DNA from: an uncultured Ruminococcus sp.
Lineage (GTDB): Bacteria > Bacillota > Clostridia > Oscillospirales > CAG-272
DNA: 48,403 bases
Assembly: GCA_902795355.1 (NCBI GenBank)
Contig: CADBKZ010000010.1
Location: 1-48,403, forward strand
Direction: 5' to 3'
Shown here: piece by piece, positions 6,841-15,447 of the stretch
Position numbering within the stretch: the stretch's first letter is position 1
Layout: the number at the start of each line of letters is the position of its first letter
Notes under the pieces: model-generated
What the model was told of the DNA's origin: nothing
Databases searched by the model: none
Seen by the model: only the letters and a program-made list of their open reading frames with translations
Program-made: the position numbers and the translations under genes

Positions 6841-8178
6841 ATGAAAGAAATAAAGGCCGATTTTTCAAAACCGAACGGAAAACCGATCTGCCCGCTTCAC
6901 GGCGTTAATTCCGGCCCGATGACCAAGGTTTTTACGTATGACGCCCGACCGCTGTTTTTGGAAGCGGGGTTCCCTTACGCGAGATTGCATGATGTGGAAT
7001 ATCCTTACGGCTCCGGCGAGTTTGTGGACATTCCCTGCATCTTCCGCAATTTCGACGCGGATGAAAACGACCCGAAGAACTACAATTTCGCGCTGACCGA
7101 CGAATATATCCGCCGCATTGTCGAGGTAAAGTGCGAGCCGCTGTTCCGCTTGGGAATTTCCATTGAACACGCGCCCGTGAAACGGTATGTGTTCCCGCCC
7201 AAGGATTTTGCAAAATGGGCCCGCATTTGCGAGCATATCATCCGCCATTATAACGAGGGTTGGGCAAACGGTTTTCTGTGGAACATCCGGTATTGGGAAA
7301 TCTGGAACGAATCGGACGGCTCCGGCTGCAAAATGTGGGGCGGAACGCCCGAGGAGTTTTACGAGCTGTATGCGGTCGCCGCGCGCCACCTGAAACGGTG
7401 TTTTCCGGAGCTGAAAATCGGCGGCTGCGGGTTTACGCGCGCCAAAAACGAGTTTATCGAGGGCTTTTTCCGCTATATTTCCTCTCGGAACGAGCCGGTT
7501 CCGCTCGATTTCTATTCTTGGCATATTTATTCGGATCAGATCGAAAAATATCTGCGTTTTGCCGCGGAAGCGCGCGGCCTGCTGCAAACCTACGGCTATC
7601 CGGAAGCGGAAAGCATTATGGACGAGTGGAATTATATGGAGAGCTGGGACCATCAGGCCGAGAGCTACCGTATCATGAAAAACCATGTGGGCGCGGCGCA
7701 TGCGGCCGCCGTGCTGTGCGCAATGCAGAGCCGGACCGACGTTGGCATGGCGAACTACTTTGAAGCGGACGTCGTAAAGGAATTCTGCGGAATCTTTGAT
7801 GTAAAGGACATGGCCATCAGCAGGGCCTGCGCCACATTGAAACCGACCAAAGCCTTCTATTCCTTCAAAGCGTTCAATCAGCTCTACCGTTTGGGAAAAG
7901 CGGTGGACGTTCGGGGCGCGGAGAACGGAATTTACGCATGCGCGGCAACGGGGGAAGCCGGCCACGGCCTGCTTCTTGCCAACTACGGGGCCGGAGACGC
8001 GGACATTACCTTGCAGCTTTCCGGATGGGAAGCGGGGAACGTGGAGATCCGGCTGACCGACGAAACGCATACGTTCGAACGTTTTCTCGCGCTGAAAGCG
8101 GGAAAACGGTTTGCCGTAACCATTCCGGTGCGGGATCGATCCGTTCTTTATATCGGTTCCGTCGCCGATGGCACATAA
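6841..8178 (+). CDS. GH39-like glycosidase (beta-xylosidase type)
   Basis: A 445-residue cytosolic clan-A glycosidase with a (beta/alpha)8 barrel and a short C-terminal beta domain. Retaining-enzyme catalytic residues are visible: YWEIWNESDG with acid/base Glu157, and SIMDEWNYMES with nucleophile Glu262. The substrate-site stretch PLDFYSWHIYSD and the first-strand motif YARLHDVEYPYG also fit GH39 (beta-xylosidase or alpha-L-iduronidase type). There is no signal peptide, so it should act on imported oligosaccharides. SD AAGGA precedes the ATG. First gene of the plus-strand operon from the promoter at 6724, and its stop lies 22 bases before the TTG start of the solute-binding protein. Which sugar is released is uncertain; subfamily placement would need alignment. 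Confidence 0.85.
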   Translation: MKEIKADFSKPNGKPICPLHGVNSGPMTKVFTYDARPLFLEAGFPYARLHDVEYPYGSGEFVDIPCIFRNFDADENDPKNYNFALTDEYIRRIVEVKCEPLFRLGISIEHAPVKRYVFPPKDFAKWARICEHIIRHYNEGWANGFLWNIRYWEIWNESDGSGCKMWGGTPEEFYELYAVAARHLKRCFPELKIGGCGFTRAKNEFIEGFFRYISSRNEPVPLDFYSWHIYSDQIEKYLRFAAEARGLLQTYGYPEAESIMDEWNYMESWDHQAESYRIMKNHVGAAHAAAVLCAMQSRTDVGMANYFEADVVKEFCGIFDVKDMAISRACATLKPTKAFYSFKAFNQLYRLGKAVDVRGAENGIYACAATGEAGHGLLLANYGAGDADITLQLSGWEAGNVEIRLTDETHTFERFLALKAGKRFAVTIPVRDRSVLYIGSVADGT

Positions 8179-8184
8179 AACGAA

Positions 8185-8203
8185 AAGGAGGAGATCTTTT
8201 TTG
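8185..8203 (+). promoter_or_regulatory. Strong ribosome binding site setting a TTG start
   Basis: AAGGAGG (8185-8191) lies 9 bases before TTG (8201-8203). An in-frame ATG at 8168 would overlap the GH39 gene, lack an SD and put 11 basic residues ahead of the lipoprotein signal, so the TTG is preferred. Confidence 0.75.
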
Positions 8204-9673
8204 AAGAAAACCACAATCATTGCGCTTTTGCTCGCAATCGCAACCTTCTTGTGCGCGTTTGCGGGATGCGGCAAAAAGAAAACCCCCGACCCCACCCCCG
8301 ATACTGTCGTTACCGACAACGGAACCGGCTCGGCGGGCGAGGACTCCACCTCGGGCGAATTGCCGGACCGCACCTTCCAAAGCAGGGAATACCGGATCCT
8401 CGGGCGGGACGGCGACACCTACCCGCAGTTCTCGAATTTCGAGTTTGAAGGGGAGCGGAACAACGAGCTGATCAGCGAGGCTGTTTACACGAGAAACCGG
8501 GAATTGGAAGCCAAATACAAATTCCTCGTTACCTATAAAGCCTCGAAGGACGTGGCCGCCGACGTCCGGCTCTATTCGGCCACCGACGACCTTTATGATC
8601 TTGTCGTATACCGCGTGCTGGACGTTCAAACGGCGGCAACCGAGGGTCTGCTCGCAAACCTGAACGACGTCCCGTGGCTGAATTTCAGTCAGCCGTGCTG
8701 GAACCTGAACGCAAACAGCAGCCTTTCTCTGGCGAACCGCCTCTACTACACCACCAGCGATTACCTGCTGTTGGATAAAAACCGCACCTACCTGAATATC
8801 TACAACCGCGAGCTTGCCAGAAGATATAACCTCGGCCAGCTGGAAGACTTGGTGGATGCCGGAACATGGGCATACGACAAATTTTTCGAGCTGCAAACCA
8901 CAACCAGCGTGGAGCTGGACGGTCTGGACGGACACAGCTCGGACGACGGCTTCGGCTTGGTGATGGACAGCTACAACGCGTTTGCGGCGTTTGCCTATGG
9001 CGGCGGCTTCCTCTTCTCGGATAAGAACGAGCAGGATCTGCCGCAGTTGGTTGCGCAAACTTCCAATATCACAAGCATCATCGATAAAACGCTTCAAATT
9101 ACCTGCGATAAAGAAAAGGCCATGTTCTGCAACGACTACAACAACGATTGGGCCATTGCGAACAACACGTTTTATGCCTCTCGCGCCTTGGTAACAACAA
9201 CGTTCCTTTCGGTGTTCGATACCTCTATGCGGGAGCAATGCACCTTTGAGTACGGCTTCCTGCCGTTCCCGAAGTACGACGCGAATCAGGAGTTCTATTA
9301 CACCATTCCCGATCCCTCGCATTCCCAAGTGTTCGCCATTCCCGAAGCGTGCAGGGATAAGGACTTTGCCGGATATATGTTGGAGCTGTTCTCCGAGGTT
9401 TCAACCGACACCACCATGAAAACCTACTATGAAACCAAATGCAAGCTCCGCAACTCCTATGATGAACTTTGCGCCAAAATGCTGGACCTGATCTTTGAAC
9501 ATGTGGTCTACGATTCCGCGTTCATCGGCAACTTCGGCAATTTGAGGAGCATTCTGACAACGGAGCTTCCGCAAAGAAAAATGGCCGTGTACACCGGCTT
9601 GTACAGAGGCCGCTCCGGCGCCGCGGGCAACGAGATCGCCGAGCTTGTGGAGAAATACGAAAGCTTCGAGTAA
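8201..9673 (+). CDS. Extracellular solute-binding lipoprotein
   Basis: A 490-residue lipoprotein starting at TTG: KKTTIIALLLAIATFLCAF then AGC, with the lipobox cysteine at residue 23, followed by a Thr/Pro/Asp-rich linker. The mature part looks like a family-1-type ABC sugar-binding protein: NELISEAVYTRNRELEAKY, YDLVVYRVLD, LANLNDVPWLNFSQPCW, then GTWAYDKFFEL and a C-terminal lobe with FGYGFLPFPKYD-like sequence (TFEYGFLPFPKYDANQEFYY). It would bind an oligosaccharide outside the membrane. No ABC permease or ATPase gene is anywhere in the window, so it either serves a permease encoded elsewhere or acts as a surface glycan-binding protein. A second protein of the same style is at 26744. Cotranscribed with the GH39 gene. 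Confidence 0.83.
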   Translation: MKKTTIIALLLAIATFLCAFAGCGKKKTPDPTPDTVVTDNGTGSAGEDSTSGELPDRTFQSREYRILGRDGDTYPQFSNFEFEGERNNELISEAVYTRNRELEAKYKFLVTYKASKDVAADVRLYSATDDLYDLVVYRVLDVQTAATEGLLANLNDVPWLNFSQPCWNLNANSSLSLANRLYYTTSDYLLLDKNRTYLNIYNRELARRYNLGQLEDLVDAGTWAYDKFFELQTTTSVELDGLDGHSSDDGFGLVMDSYNAFAAFAYGGGFLFSDKNEQDLPQLVAQTSNITSIIDKTLQITCDKEKAMFCNDYNNDWAIANNTFYASRALVTTTFLSVFDTSMREQCTFEYGFLPFPKYDANQEFYYTIPDPSHSQVFAIPEACRDKDFAGYMLELFSEVSTDTTMKTYYETKCKLRNSYDELCAKMLDLIFEHVVYDSAFIGNFGNLRSILTTELPQRKMAVYTGLYRGRSGAAGNEIAELVEKYESFE

Positions 9674-9704
9674 TCGCGCCGCAAGAAATCAAATTTCGGT
9701 AATC

Positions 9705-9721
9705 ACCGTTTTCGCAACGGT
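9705..9721 (+). other. Small intergenic hairpin
   Basis: ACCGTT and AACGGT enclose TTCGC between the solute-binding protein and the next gene. No T-run follows, so it is more likely an mRNA-processing or stabilising stem than a terminator. Confidence 0.3.
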
Positions 9722-9754
9722 AATTATAAAAAAAGAAGAAAGGATGAATTTCCC

Positions 9755-10924
9755 ATGAAAAGAAGAACCCTCCCCATCTTAACGGCAATCGCGCTGATGT
9801 TGGCCCTGATGTTACCGCTTGCCGTTATCGCCGGCTCGGCAGACGAACCGGAACTCCCCGATGTCCTCGCGTATAACCTTGAAGGGCAGCAGCACCTGAT
9901 CGTTGGCGCCGCAACCACCACCGCACCCACGGTGGATGGCGCCATCGGAACCGACGAGTACGGCTACAAACTCCGCATCGACCCGAAAGCCACCGATAAC
10001 GGCGGGTATTTCGCCGCCGCGGTTTCGGAAGCAAATCAGGCCTACATTCCCAGCTACATCGATGTGTATGTCGCCTACGACGCCGACTATATTTACACCG
10101 CTGTGGTCGTTCAGGAAAACACGTTCCTGAAAAGAGACGGAAGCAGCGGCAACTACAGCCGCGTCAACTTCCAACTCGGCTTCCTGACGAGCGGAAGCTC
10201 GGTGGACGCAATGACCCGTTTCAATTGCACGAGCTGGATTACGACCGCGAACGAATCCAAAAACGGCAACGGCCTTTTGGTTTACGATTCGGCCGGAAAA
10301 ATTTACACGACGATAGAAAAGACCGCAACGGGCACGGGCTGGGGTTATAACAACACCTTGATGGAAGCGATTTCGCACGCCCGCACGACCGACGCCGATG
10401 AAAAGGCCATCACCGTTTACGAGTGCCAATGGAAGAAGAGCATGCTCAAAGAAGCGTTCGGTCTGGAAACGCTTCCCAACACCGGCTACTTCGCCCTCGA
10501 GGTTATGACGTACAATCTCGATAACCAGAACATCGGAACCTATCGGTATGCCGTTCAATTGAGCGAGAAACAAACGCTGGATCTGATTAACGAATACATG
10601 TGGGCGACCACCTTTATTCCGCACACCATCACTTTCGGCGACGAGTTTGATCTGCCCCTGCCGAAAGCGGAAGATCCCGAACCCGCTTCTTCCGAAGAAC
10701 CCGCTTCTTCCGAAGAGCCTGCTTCCTCGGAAGCTCCCGCCACTTCCGAAGCTCCCGCAACCACCGAGGCTCCTGTAACTACCGCGGCTCCCACAACCAC
10801 CGCGGCCCCCGAAAAGGAAGAGAAGGGCGGTTGCTCCAGCACGCTTGCCGTTTCTTCGGTTGCCGTGCTGCTGGTCGCCGGAATCGGCGGAGCCGTTTCC
10901 GTTAAAAAGAAGAAACAGGATTGA
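9755..10924 (+). CDS. Membrane-anchored surface protein, CBM9-like domain, Gly-Cys C-terminal anchor
   Basis: A 389-residue exported protein. A signal peptide (about residues 1-29: RRTLPILTAIALMLALM) is followed by a beta-sandwich of CBM9/DOMON-like type, with TAPTVDGAIGTDEYG, SYIDVYVAYDADYIYTAVVV and FALEVMTYNLDNQ in the expected order (about 45-300). Residues 310-350 are a Ser/Glu/Pro then Thr/Ala/Pro linker built from repeated EEPASS-like units. The C-terminus has KGGCSSTLA, a hydrophobic segment and a KKKK tail. Such domains bind glycans in xylanases and related proteins. The same Gly-Cys anchor is on proteins at 23252 and 26321. It probably displays a glycan-binding domain on the cell surface beside the solute-binding protein. 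No catalytic domain is seen. Confidence 0.75.
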   Translation: MKRRTLPILTAIALMLALMLPLAVIAGSADEPELPDVLAYNLEGQQHLIVGAATTTAPTVDGAIGTDEYGYKLRIDPKATDNGGYFAAAVSEANQAYIPSYIDVYVAYDADYIYTAVVVQENTFLKRDGSSGNYSRVNFQLGFLTSGSSVDAMTRFNCTSWITTANESKNGNGLLVYDSAGKIYTTIEKTATGTGWGYNNTLMEAISHARTTDADEKAITVYECQWKKSMLKEAFGLETLPNTGYFALEVMTYNLDNQNIGTYRYAVQLSEKQTLDLINEYMWATTFIPHTITFGDEFDLPLPKAEDPEPASSEEPASSEEPASSEAPATSEAPATTEAPVTTAAPTTTAAPEKEEKGGCSSTLAVSSVAVLLVAGIGGAVSVKKKKQD

Positions 10925-10982
10925 TTTCTTTGACCATAGCTTTTTGACACGATTCGGGAACGACTGATTTCCGATCGGACAG

Positions 10983-11025
10983 ACGCGAAACCGGAATCGG
11001 ATTTATCTGCACTCCGGTTTCGCGT
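10983..11025 (+). terminator. Hairpin terminator after the surface-protein gene
   Basis: A perfect 13-base stem, ACGCGAAACCGGA (10983-10995) with TCCGGTTTCGCGT (11013-11025), loop of 17 bases, followed by a T-rich TTCTGTGCTTTC. It may only partly stop transcription, since the next gene has no clear promoter of its own. Confidence 0.65.
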
Positions 11026-11085
11026 TTCTGTGCTTTCTCATCCCGCCCTTGGCGGATGAAACGATTCACGCAAAGGATAAACGCC

Positions 11086-12915
11086 ATGAAGATCAGATAC
11101 AAAGTGATTTTGTTTTTTGCCGCGCTGGCCGTTCTGTTTGGAGCGGTTTCCTGCAAAGAAAACGGGACGGAGAATGAAACTTCCGGTTCCGTTTCCGGCT
11201 CAACTTCCGGCCCCGCGGCGGATTTGACCGCGCCGAACGAGTTCTGGGTGGAAATCGTTTCCGCCGAGGGAACGCCCTGCACGGTCGTGTATTCGGATTC
11301 CGCAACCGATAATGTAATCAGCGCGGCTTCCCAGCTCGCGGTTTTGATCGGCGCGCTCACCCCGTCGAAAGCCTCCGCAACCCTTCTTCCGGAGTCCCAA
11401 TACCGCGCGGATTCCGCGGGTGCGGTGATATTGGTGGGGGATACCGGCCAATCGGCTTCCGAAACCTTTTTGAAGAAGATCGGGTATGCGGATTACGGGT
11501 TTTCCGTTGTGAGCGAAAACGTTCTTTGCGTGGGGAGCGCGCAGTCGTCCAAATGCGTCAAGGCGTTGAATGATTTGAGCAAAATGATGAACGCTTCCGG
11601 CCTGAAACGCGAGAACGGAAAGGCGTCCGGCGGATACTATCTTTCCTCGGCGAGCGACAGCATAACGGCGGCTTCGTACCCCGTATCCTCTTTTCAGATC
11701 AACGGGAAGAACGCCAACGAATTTGTGCTGGTGAGCGAAACCGAAAACCTGAAAACGGCCCGCCTCCTGCAATCCTATATCGGGAACGCTTCGGGGCAGT
11801 ATCTCCGCGTCCTCTCCCCCGAGCAGGCGAAGCAGCAGCCCAACCGAATGCTCGTTGGAAACACGGGCGAGGAATCGCAAAAAGCGTTTTACGAGCAGGA
11901 TTATCGAACGTCGTACCGGAAGTACGAATGGATCATTTCCGGTTCCACCGTTGCGTTTCACGCGCTTTCGGATTCTGTGCTTGCCTACGCGGCAGAGCGG
12001 TTTCAAACTGGATTGCTGGCGGGAAAGACCGAAATTTCGCTGACCGACGCGAATACGGAAAAGGGCGTTTGCCCCGAAACGGTTTTCGGCGTTTCGGATC
12101 GGCCCGAGGCCGCCTCTCTGCGCATTGCTTCCAACAACGTTTATTTCTATAATTTCAACGAAAAGCGCGTCAACGCGCTGGAAGAGGGAATCCTCTATAT
12201 GGACGCCGACATTCTGCTTTTGCAGGAAGTCAGCACAACGTGGCATTCCGTTCTGGATACCGATCTCCCCGCTCTCGGGTATACGCAGGTCCCCACAAAG
12301 GCGGACAGCAGCGATATTGGAGCCGTTAGCAACCAAAAGAATTACACGCCGGTTTTCTACCGCGCGAATAAGGTCAGATTGGCGGCCTACGGTTACGATC
12401 AGTTTGAGTCGGTCAAATTGAAGCCCGATAAAAATCACACCACGTCCAAATCCTATACATGGGCCGTTTTTGACGAGATCGGAAGCGGCAAACGGTTTGC
12501 CGTAATCAGCACCCACTTTACTTGGGCGCCCGATAACTTTACCCCAACGCCGGAACAGCTCCGCACGCAGGACGCGCAAGAGGTTATGGCGAAGGTGGCC
12601 GCGATTGAAACCGAATATTTCTGCCCCGTAATCGTTATGGGGGATATGAACAGCACGGAAGGTTCGCAGCCCTATGCCGTTATGGCGTCCGGAAACCTTT
12701 GCGACGCGGCGCATAACAGCACGGCAACGGCGAATCTGAACTACAACACATGGCATGATGTCGGCTCCGCTCCTGTTCAGAACGGAACGGCGATTGACCA
12801 TTGCTTCCTTTCCAAAACCAGAATCGTTTCCGAGCTTTTCCAAATGATCGTGAACGACTATGCAATTCAATCCACCGACCACTGCCCGCTGGTGGTTGAC
12901 GTCAGATTAAAATAA
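11086..12915 (+). CDS. Lipoprotein with two alpha/beta modules and EEP phosphatase domain
   Basis: A 609-residue lipoprotein. The start at 11086 has AAAGGA eight bases upstream; the in-frame ATG at 11056 lacks an SD. The signal IRYKVILFFAALAVLFGAV ends in SC with lipid-modified Cys23. Two copies of an alpha/beta module follow, one around residues 55-160 (ISAASQLAVLI ... VILVGDTGQS) and one around 215-320 (TARLLQSYIG ... MLVGNTGEES). From about 345 to the end is an endonuclease/exonuclease/phosphatase domain: LRIASNNVYF, ADILLLQEVS (metal Glu), FAVISTHFTW, VIVMGDMNS and the terminal STDHCPLVVD. EEP enzymes cleave phosphodiester or phosphomonoester bonds. Role here is unknown; cleavage of phosphodiester-decorated glycans or of DNA outside the cell are both possible. 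Confidence 0.82.
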   Translation: MKIRYKVILFFAALAVLFGAVSCKENGTENETSGSVSGSTSGPAADLTAPNEFWVEIVSAEGTPCTVVYSDSATDNVISAASQLAVLIGALTPSKASATLLPESQYRADSAGAVILVGDTGQSASETFLKKIGYADYGFSVVSENVLCVGSAQSSKCVKALNDLSKMMNASGLKRENGKASGGYYLSSASDSITAASYPVSSFQINGKNANEFVLVSETENLKTARLLQSYIGNASGQYLRVLSPEQAKQQPNRMLVGNTGEESQKAFYEQDYRTSYRKYEWIISGSTVAFHALSDSVLAYAAERFQTGLLAGKTEISLTDANTEKGVCPETVFGVSDRPEAASLRIASNNVYFYNFNEKRVNALEEGILYMDADILLLQEVSTTWHSVLDTDLPALGYTQVPTKADSSDIGAVSNQKNYTPVFYRANKVRLAAYGYDQFESVKLKPDKNHTTSKSYTWAVFDEIGSGKRFAVISTHFTWAPDNFTPTPEQLRTQDAQEVMAKVAAIETEYFCPVIVMGDMNSTEGSQPYAVMASGNLCDAAHNSTATANLNYNTWHDVGSAPVQNGTAIDHCFLSKTRIVSELFQMIVNDYAIQSTDHCPLVVDVRLK

Positions 12916-12931
12916 GGAGACTCGGGAAAAT

Positions 12932-14419
12932 ATGGAAAACAATGTTCAAATCGGTTGGTCGGAAGTCAGCATCACGCCCGAGCGGAAAATTCAGCTTGCG
13001 GGGCAGTTTTATAAGCGTGTTTCGCAATATGTGGAAACTCCGATTACCGTTACGGCTCTCGCATTGGACAACGGAGAGGATCATGTTGTTTTCTGCTCCG
13101 CGGACTTGGAGAGCGTGGACCCCTGTTTAATGAAAGGCGTTCGCGCCAACCTTGCCGGATTGCCAAATGGGCCGGATCCGGAAAAAATTATTATTTCGGC
13201 CACCCATACGCACACATCCTTTGTGTATGAAAGAGAAGTGGACCCCGGCTTGCAGGCCCTTTCCGCTTTCCTCGGAAAAAACGCCGAGGCGGAGCCGGAG
13301 GCGCAAAGCGCGGACGAGATGTCGCCTTCCGAGGCCACGGCGTTTTTGATTGACCGGCTGACCCTTGCCGTAAAGCAGGCATGGGAATCGCGGACCTGCG
13401 GGTATTACGGCTTCGGCTTCGGCCGCGCGGCCGTTGGCATGTGCCGTCGGGTCTGCTATGCCGATGGAAGCGCGAAAATGTGGGGGGATACCAACACCAA
13501 GGACTTTTTTGCGCTGGAAGGCGGAAACGACAACGGAATGGAACTGATGTTTACCTACGATATGCAGGAGAAAATTACCGGAATCGTAATCAACGTCGCG
13601 TGTCCCGCGCAGGTTTTGGAACAACGGTATTTTGTCTCTTCGGATTATTGGGGCAAAGTGAAAATCCTGCTTCGGCGGGAGCTTGGCGAGAACGTCCGCG
13701 TTTTGGGAATCTGCTCCCCCGCGGGCGATCAATGCCCGCGGGATCTGGTCCGGTGGATCGAGCCGGAAACTCCGATTGAGGATCCGAACGTAATCCGCCG
13801 CAATCCGCCGCTCCGCCGCGCCGACCCATCCATGTACGACATTCGGGGAACATGGACAATCGGCCGGCGGATTGCCGGCGAGGTTCTGGCGGTTCTGCAA
13901 GACCCGATAGAACGGAAACGGAGCATGAAACTCCGCCATGAAACCGCAATTATGCCGTTGCCGCTCCGCCGCGTTACCGAAGAGGAAAACCGGCAGGCAA
14001 GGGAGATTCTGGCGCAATTTTCCGAAAAGAAGGGAGCCGGAACGGTTGACTTTACGGAGAATGCCGCCATGCACGTTTGGGCGGGCATTGCCGCGAGGTA
14101 TGATCGGCAGCAAAAGGAAAGCGTTGTTCCCGTGGAGATTCACGTTCTTCGCGTGGGAGACGTTGCGTTTGCAACCAGCCCCTTTGAGCTTTTCTTGGAT
14201 TTCGCAAATCTGATCCGCGCGAGAAGCCGGTCCGTGCAAACGTTTCTGTTGCAGCTCGCGTGCGATTCCAAAGGCTACCTGCCAACGGAAAAGGCCGAAA
14301 AAGGCGGCCATTATTCCGCGTACATTTCCAGCGGCAACGTTGGGCATGAGGGCGGCTACCTGTTGGTGGAAAACACCCTTTCCGCAATTGAGCGGATGTT
14401 TTCGGAAGATGGAATGTAA
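12932..14419 (+). CDS. Neutral/alkaline ceramidase-like amidohydrolase
   Basis: A 495-residue protein resembling the N-terminal zinc domain of neutral/alkaline non-lysosomal ceramidase. It starts IGWSEVSITPERKIQLAGQF (the typical beginning), has VVFCSADLESVD, and the zinc motif IISATHTHTSF (His92, His94). Later come GVGICSPAGDQCPRDL-like sequence (VLGICSPAGDQCPRD) and GNVGHEGGYLLVE near the C-terminus. No signal peptide is present, unlike secreted true ceramidases. Members without export signals are frequent in polysaccharide loci of gut and soil bacteria, where the substrate is unproven. SD AAGGAGA overlaps the upstream stop region, and the gap to the EEP lipoprotein is 16 bases. It is the last gene before a strong terminator. 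Confidence 0.85.
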   Translation: MENNVQIGWSEVSITPERKIQLAGQFYKRVSQYVETPITVTALALDNGEDHVVFCSADLESVDPCLMKGVRANLAGLPNGPDPEKIIISATHTHTSFVYEREVDPGLQALSAFLGKNAEAEPEAQSADEMSPSEATAFLIDRLTLAVKQAWESRTCGYYGFGFGRAAVGMCRRVCYADGSAKMWGDTNTKDFFALEGGNDNGMELMFTYDMQEKITGIVINVACPAQVLEQRYFVSSDYWGKVKILLRRELGENVRVLGICSPAGDQCPRDLVRWIEPETPIEDPNVIRRNPPLRRADPSMYDIRGTWTIGRRIAGEVLAVLQDPIERKRSMKLRHETAIMPLPLRRVTEEENRQAREILAQFSEKKGAGTVDFTENAAMHVWAGIAARYDRQQKESVVPVEIHVLRVGDVAFATSPFELFLDFANLIRARSRSVQTFLLQLACDSKGYLPTEKAEKGGHYSAYISSGNVGHEGGYLLVENTLSAIERMFSEDGM

Positions 14420-14420
14420 A

Positions 14421-14468
14421 AAACCGCCGAAAGAACACCGCATGGCCTTGGGGTTCTTTCGGCGGTTT
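14421..14468. terminator. Bidirectional terminator between convergent genes
   Basis: AAACCGCCGAAAGAAC (14421-14436) pairs perfectly over 16 bases with GTTCTTTCGGCGGTTT (14453-14468), with A-rich sequence before and T-rich after the stem. It can serve the ceramidase-like gene on plus and the DeoR gene on minus. Confidence 0.9.
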
Positions 14469-14505
14469 GCGCTTTTCCGGCGCCGCATGGTTGTCGGGCG
14501 TCGGG

Positions 14506-15276
14506 TCAGGCTTCGTAAATCGTAATTCCTTTCTCGCGCAGGGCTTCAATTTCTTCGTTTTTATCCGACCGGTTTGTTACGAGAATATCCATTTTTGAAA
14601 CGGGCGCAACATGGGTAAACGTTTCTCTTCCCAGCTTCGAGGCGTCCGCCGCAACAATTACGGTGTCGGAAAGATCCATCATTGCCTGAATGGTCAGAGC
14701 CTCGTTGGTGTAGTAAAGGGAGAGGCCGGAGCGCACGCTGATGCCGTCAAGCGAGAGAATACATTTGTGCGCGTGGTAATTCTTCAATTGCAGAATGGTG
14801 TCGTTGCCGTAGGTAAATTGGTATCGGGAATCGATCTGTCCGCCGAGGAGCGTTACGTTGAAGGCGGGGAATTGGTTGATTTCGCTTGCGTTTTGAATGG
14901 AGTTCGTTACAATGCTGATGTTCTTTTTCCGGCGCAGCGCGCGGAGTACGTAAGTAAGGGTCGTTCCCGCGTTCATCATTACGGTGTCGTTGTCGTCAAT
15001 CAGGTCGGCAACCTTCTCCGCAAGCGCCTTTTTTGCGCTTACGTTGGTGTTGTAGCGTTCTCTCGAATTCATTCTTCCGTATAGCGAATTTGGTTCAACG
15101 GCGCCCCCGTGAACGCGGTTCAATTTTCCCAGAGATTCCAAAAGAATCAGATCGTTGCGAATGCTGACATCCGAAATGTGAAACTTGCGGCTCAATTCGG
15201 AAACGCGGATTTTGCCTTTTGTCTGGATCTCTTTCAGAATGTCATCTCGGCGTTGTTCGGCGGTAATTTCTTTCAT
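14506..15276 (-). CDS. DeoR-family transcriptional regulator
   Basis: A 256-residue regulator. The ATG at 15276 is chosen because AAAGGA lies eight bases upstream and the protein then begins MKEITAEQRRDDILKEI, the usual DeoR opening; an earlier in-frame ATG at 15366 lies upstream of the promoter and has no family support. The winged helix-turn-helix is at about residues 10-60 (KIRVSELSRKFHISDVSIR, then NDLILLESLGKLNRVHGGA). The C-terminal sugar-phosphate-sensing domain has NDTVMMNAGTTLTYVLRAL, ISIVTNSIQNA, VTLLGGQIDSRYQ and VIVAADASKLGRETF. Divergent from the araD-like gene, which it probably controls in response to a phosphorylated sugar. Confidence 0.93.
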   Translation of the reverse strand: MKEITAEQRRDDILKEIQTKGKIRVSELSRKFHISDVSIRNDLILLESLGKLNRVHGGAVEPNSLYGRMNSRERYNTNVSAKKALAEKVADLIDDNDTVMMNAGTTLTYVLRALRRKKNISIVTNSIQNASEINQFPAFNVTLLGGQIDSRYQFTYGNDTILQLKNYHAHKCILSLDGISVRSGLSLYYTNEALTIQAMMDLSDTVIVAADASKLGRETFTHVAPVSKMDILVTNRSDKNEEIEALREKGITIYEA

Positions 15277-15337
15277 TCCCAAATTCCTTTCTCCCCTGCG
15301 GGCCGCGAATTTTGATTGAAGGTTTTGTTTTATCTTT

Positions 15338-15366
15338 ATTATAGCACAAACATAACAAAAAAGCAA
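15338..15366 (-). promoter_or_regulatory. Promoter for the DeoR gene
   Basis: On minus, TTGCTT (15366-15361), 17-base spacer, TATAAT (15343-15338). The -10 is perfect and the -35 is weak, which would suit control by an activator or modest constitutive expression. Confidence 0.65.
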
Positions 15367-15447
15367 GTCTTTTCCAATAACAATTTTATTTTAACGCGAA
15401 AAATTGCCGATGTACGCAAACACACGGCTGTTTGAAAGGGTGACGAC

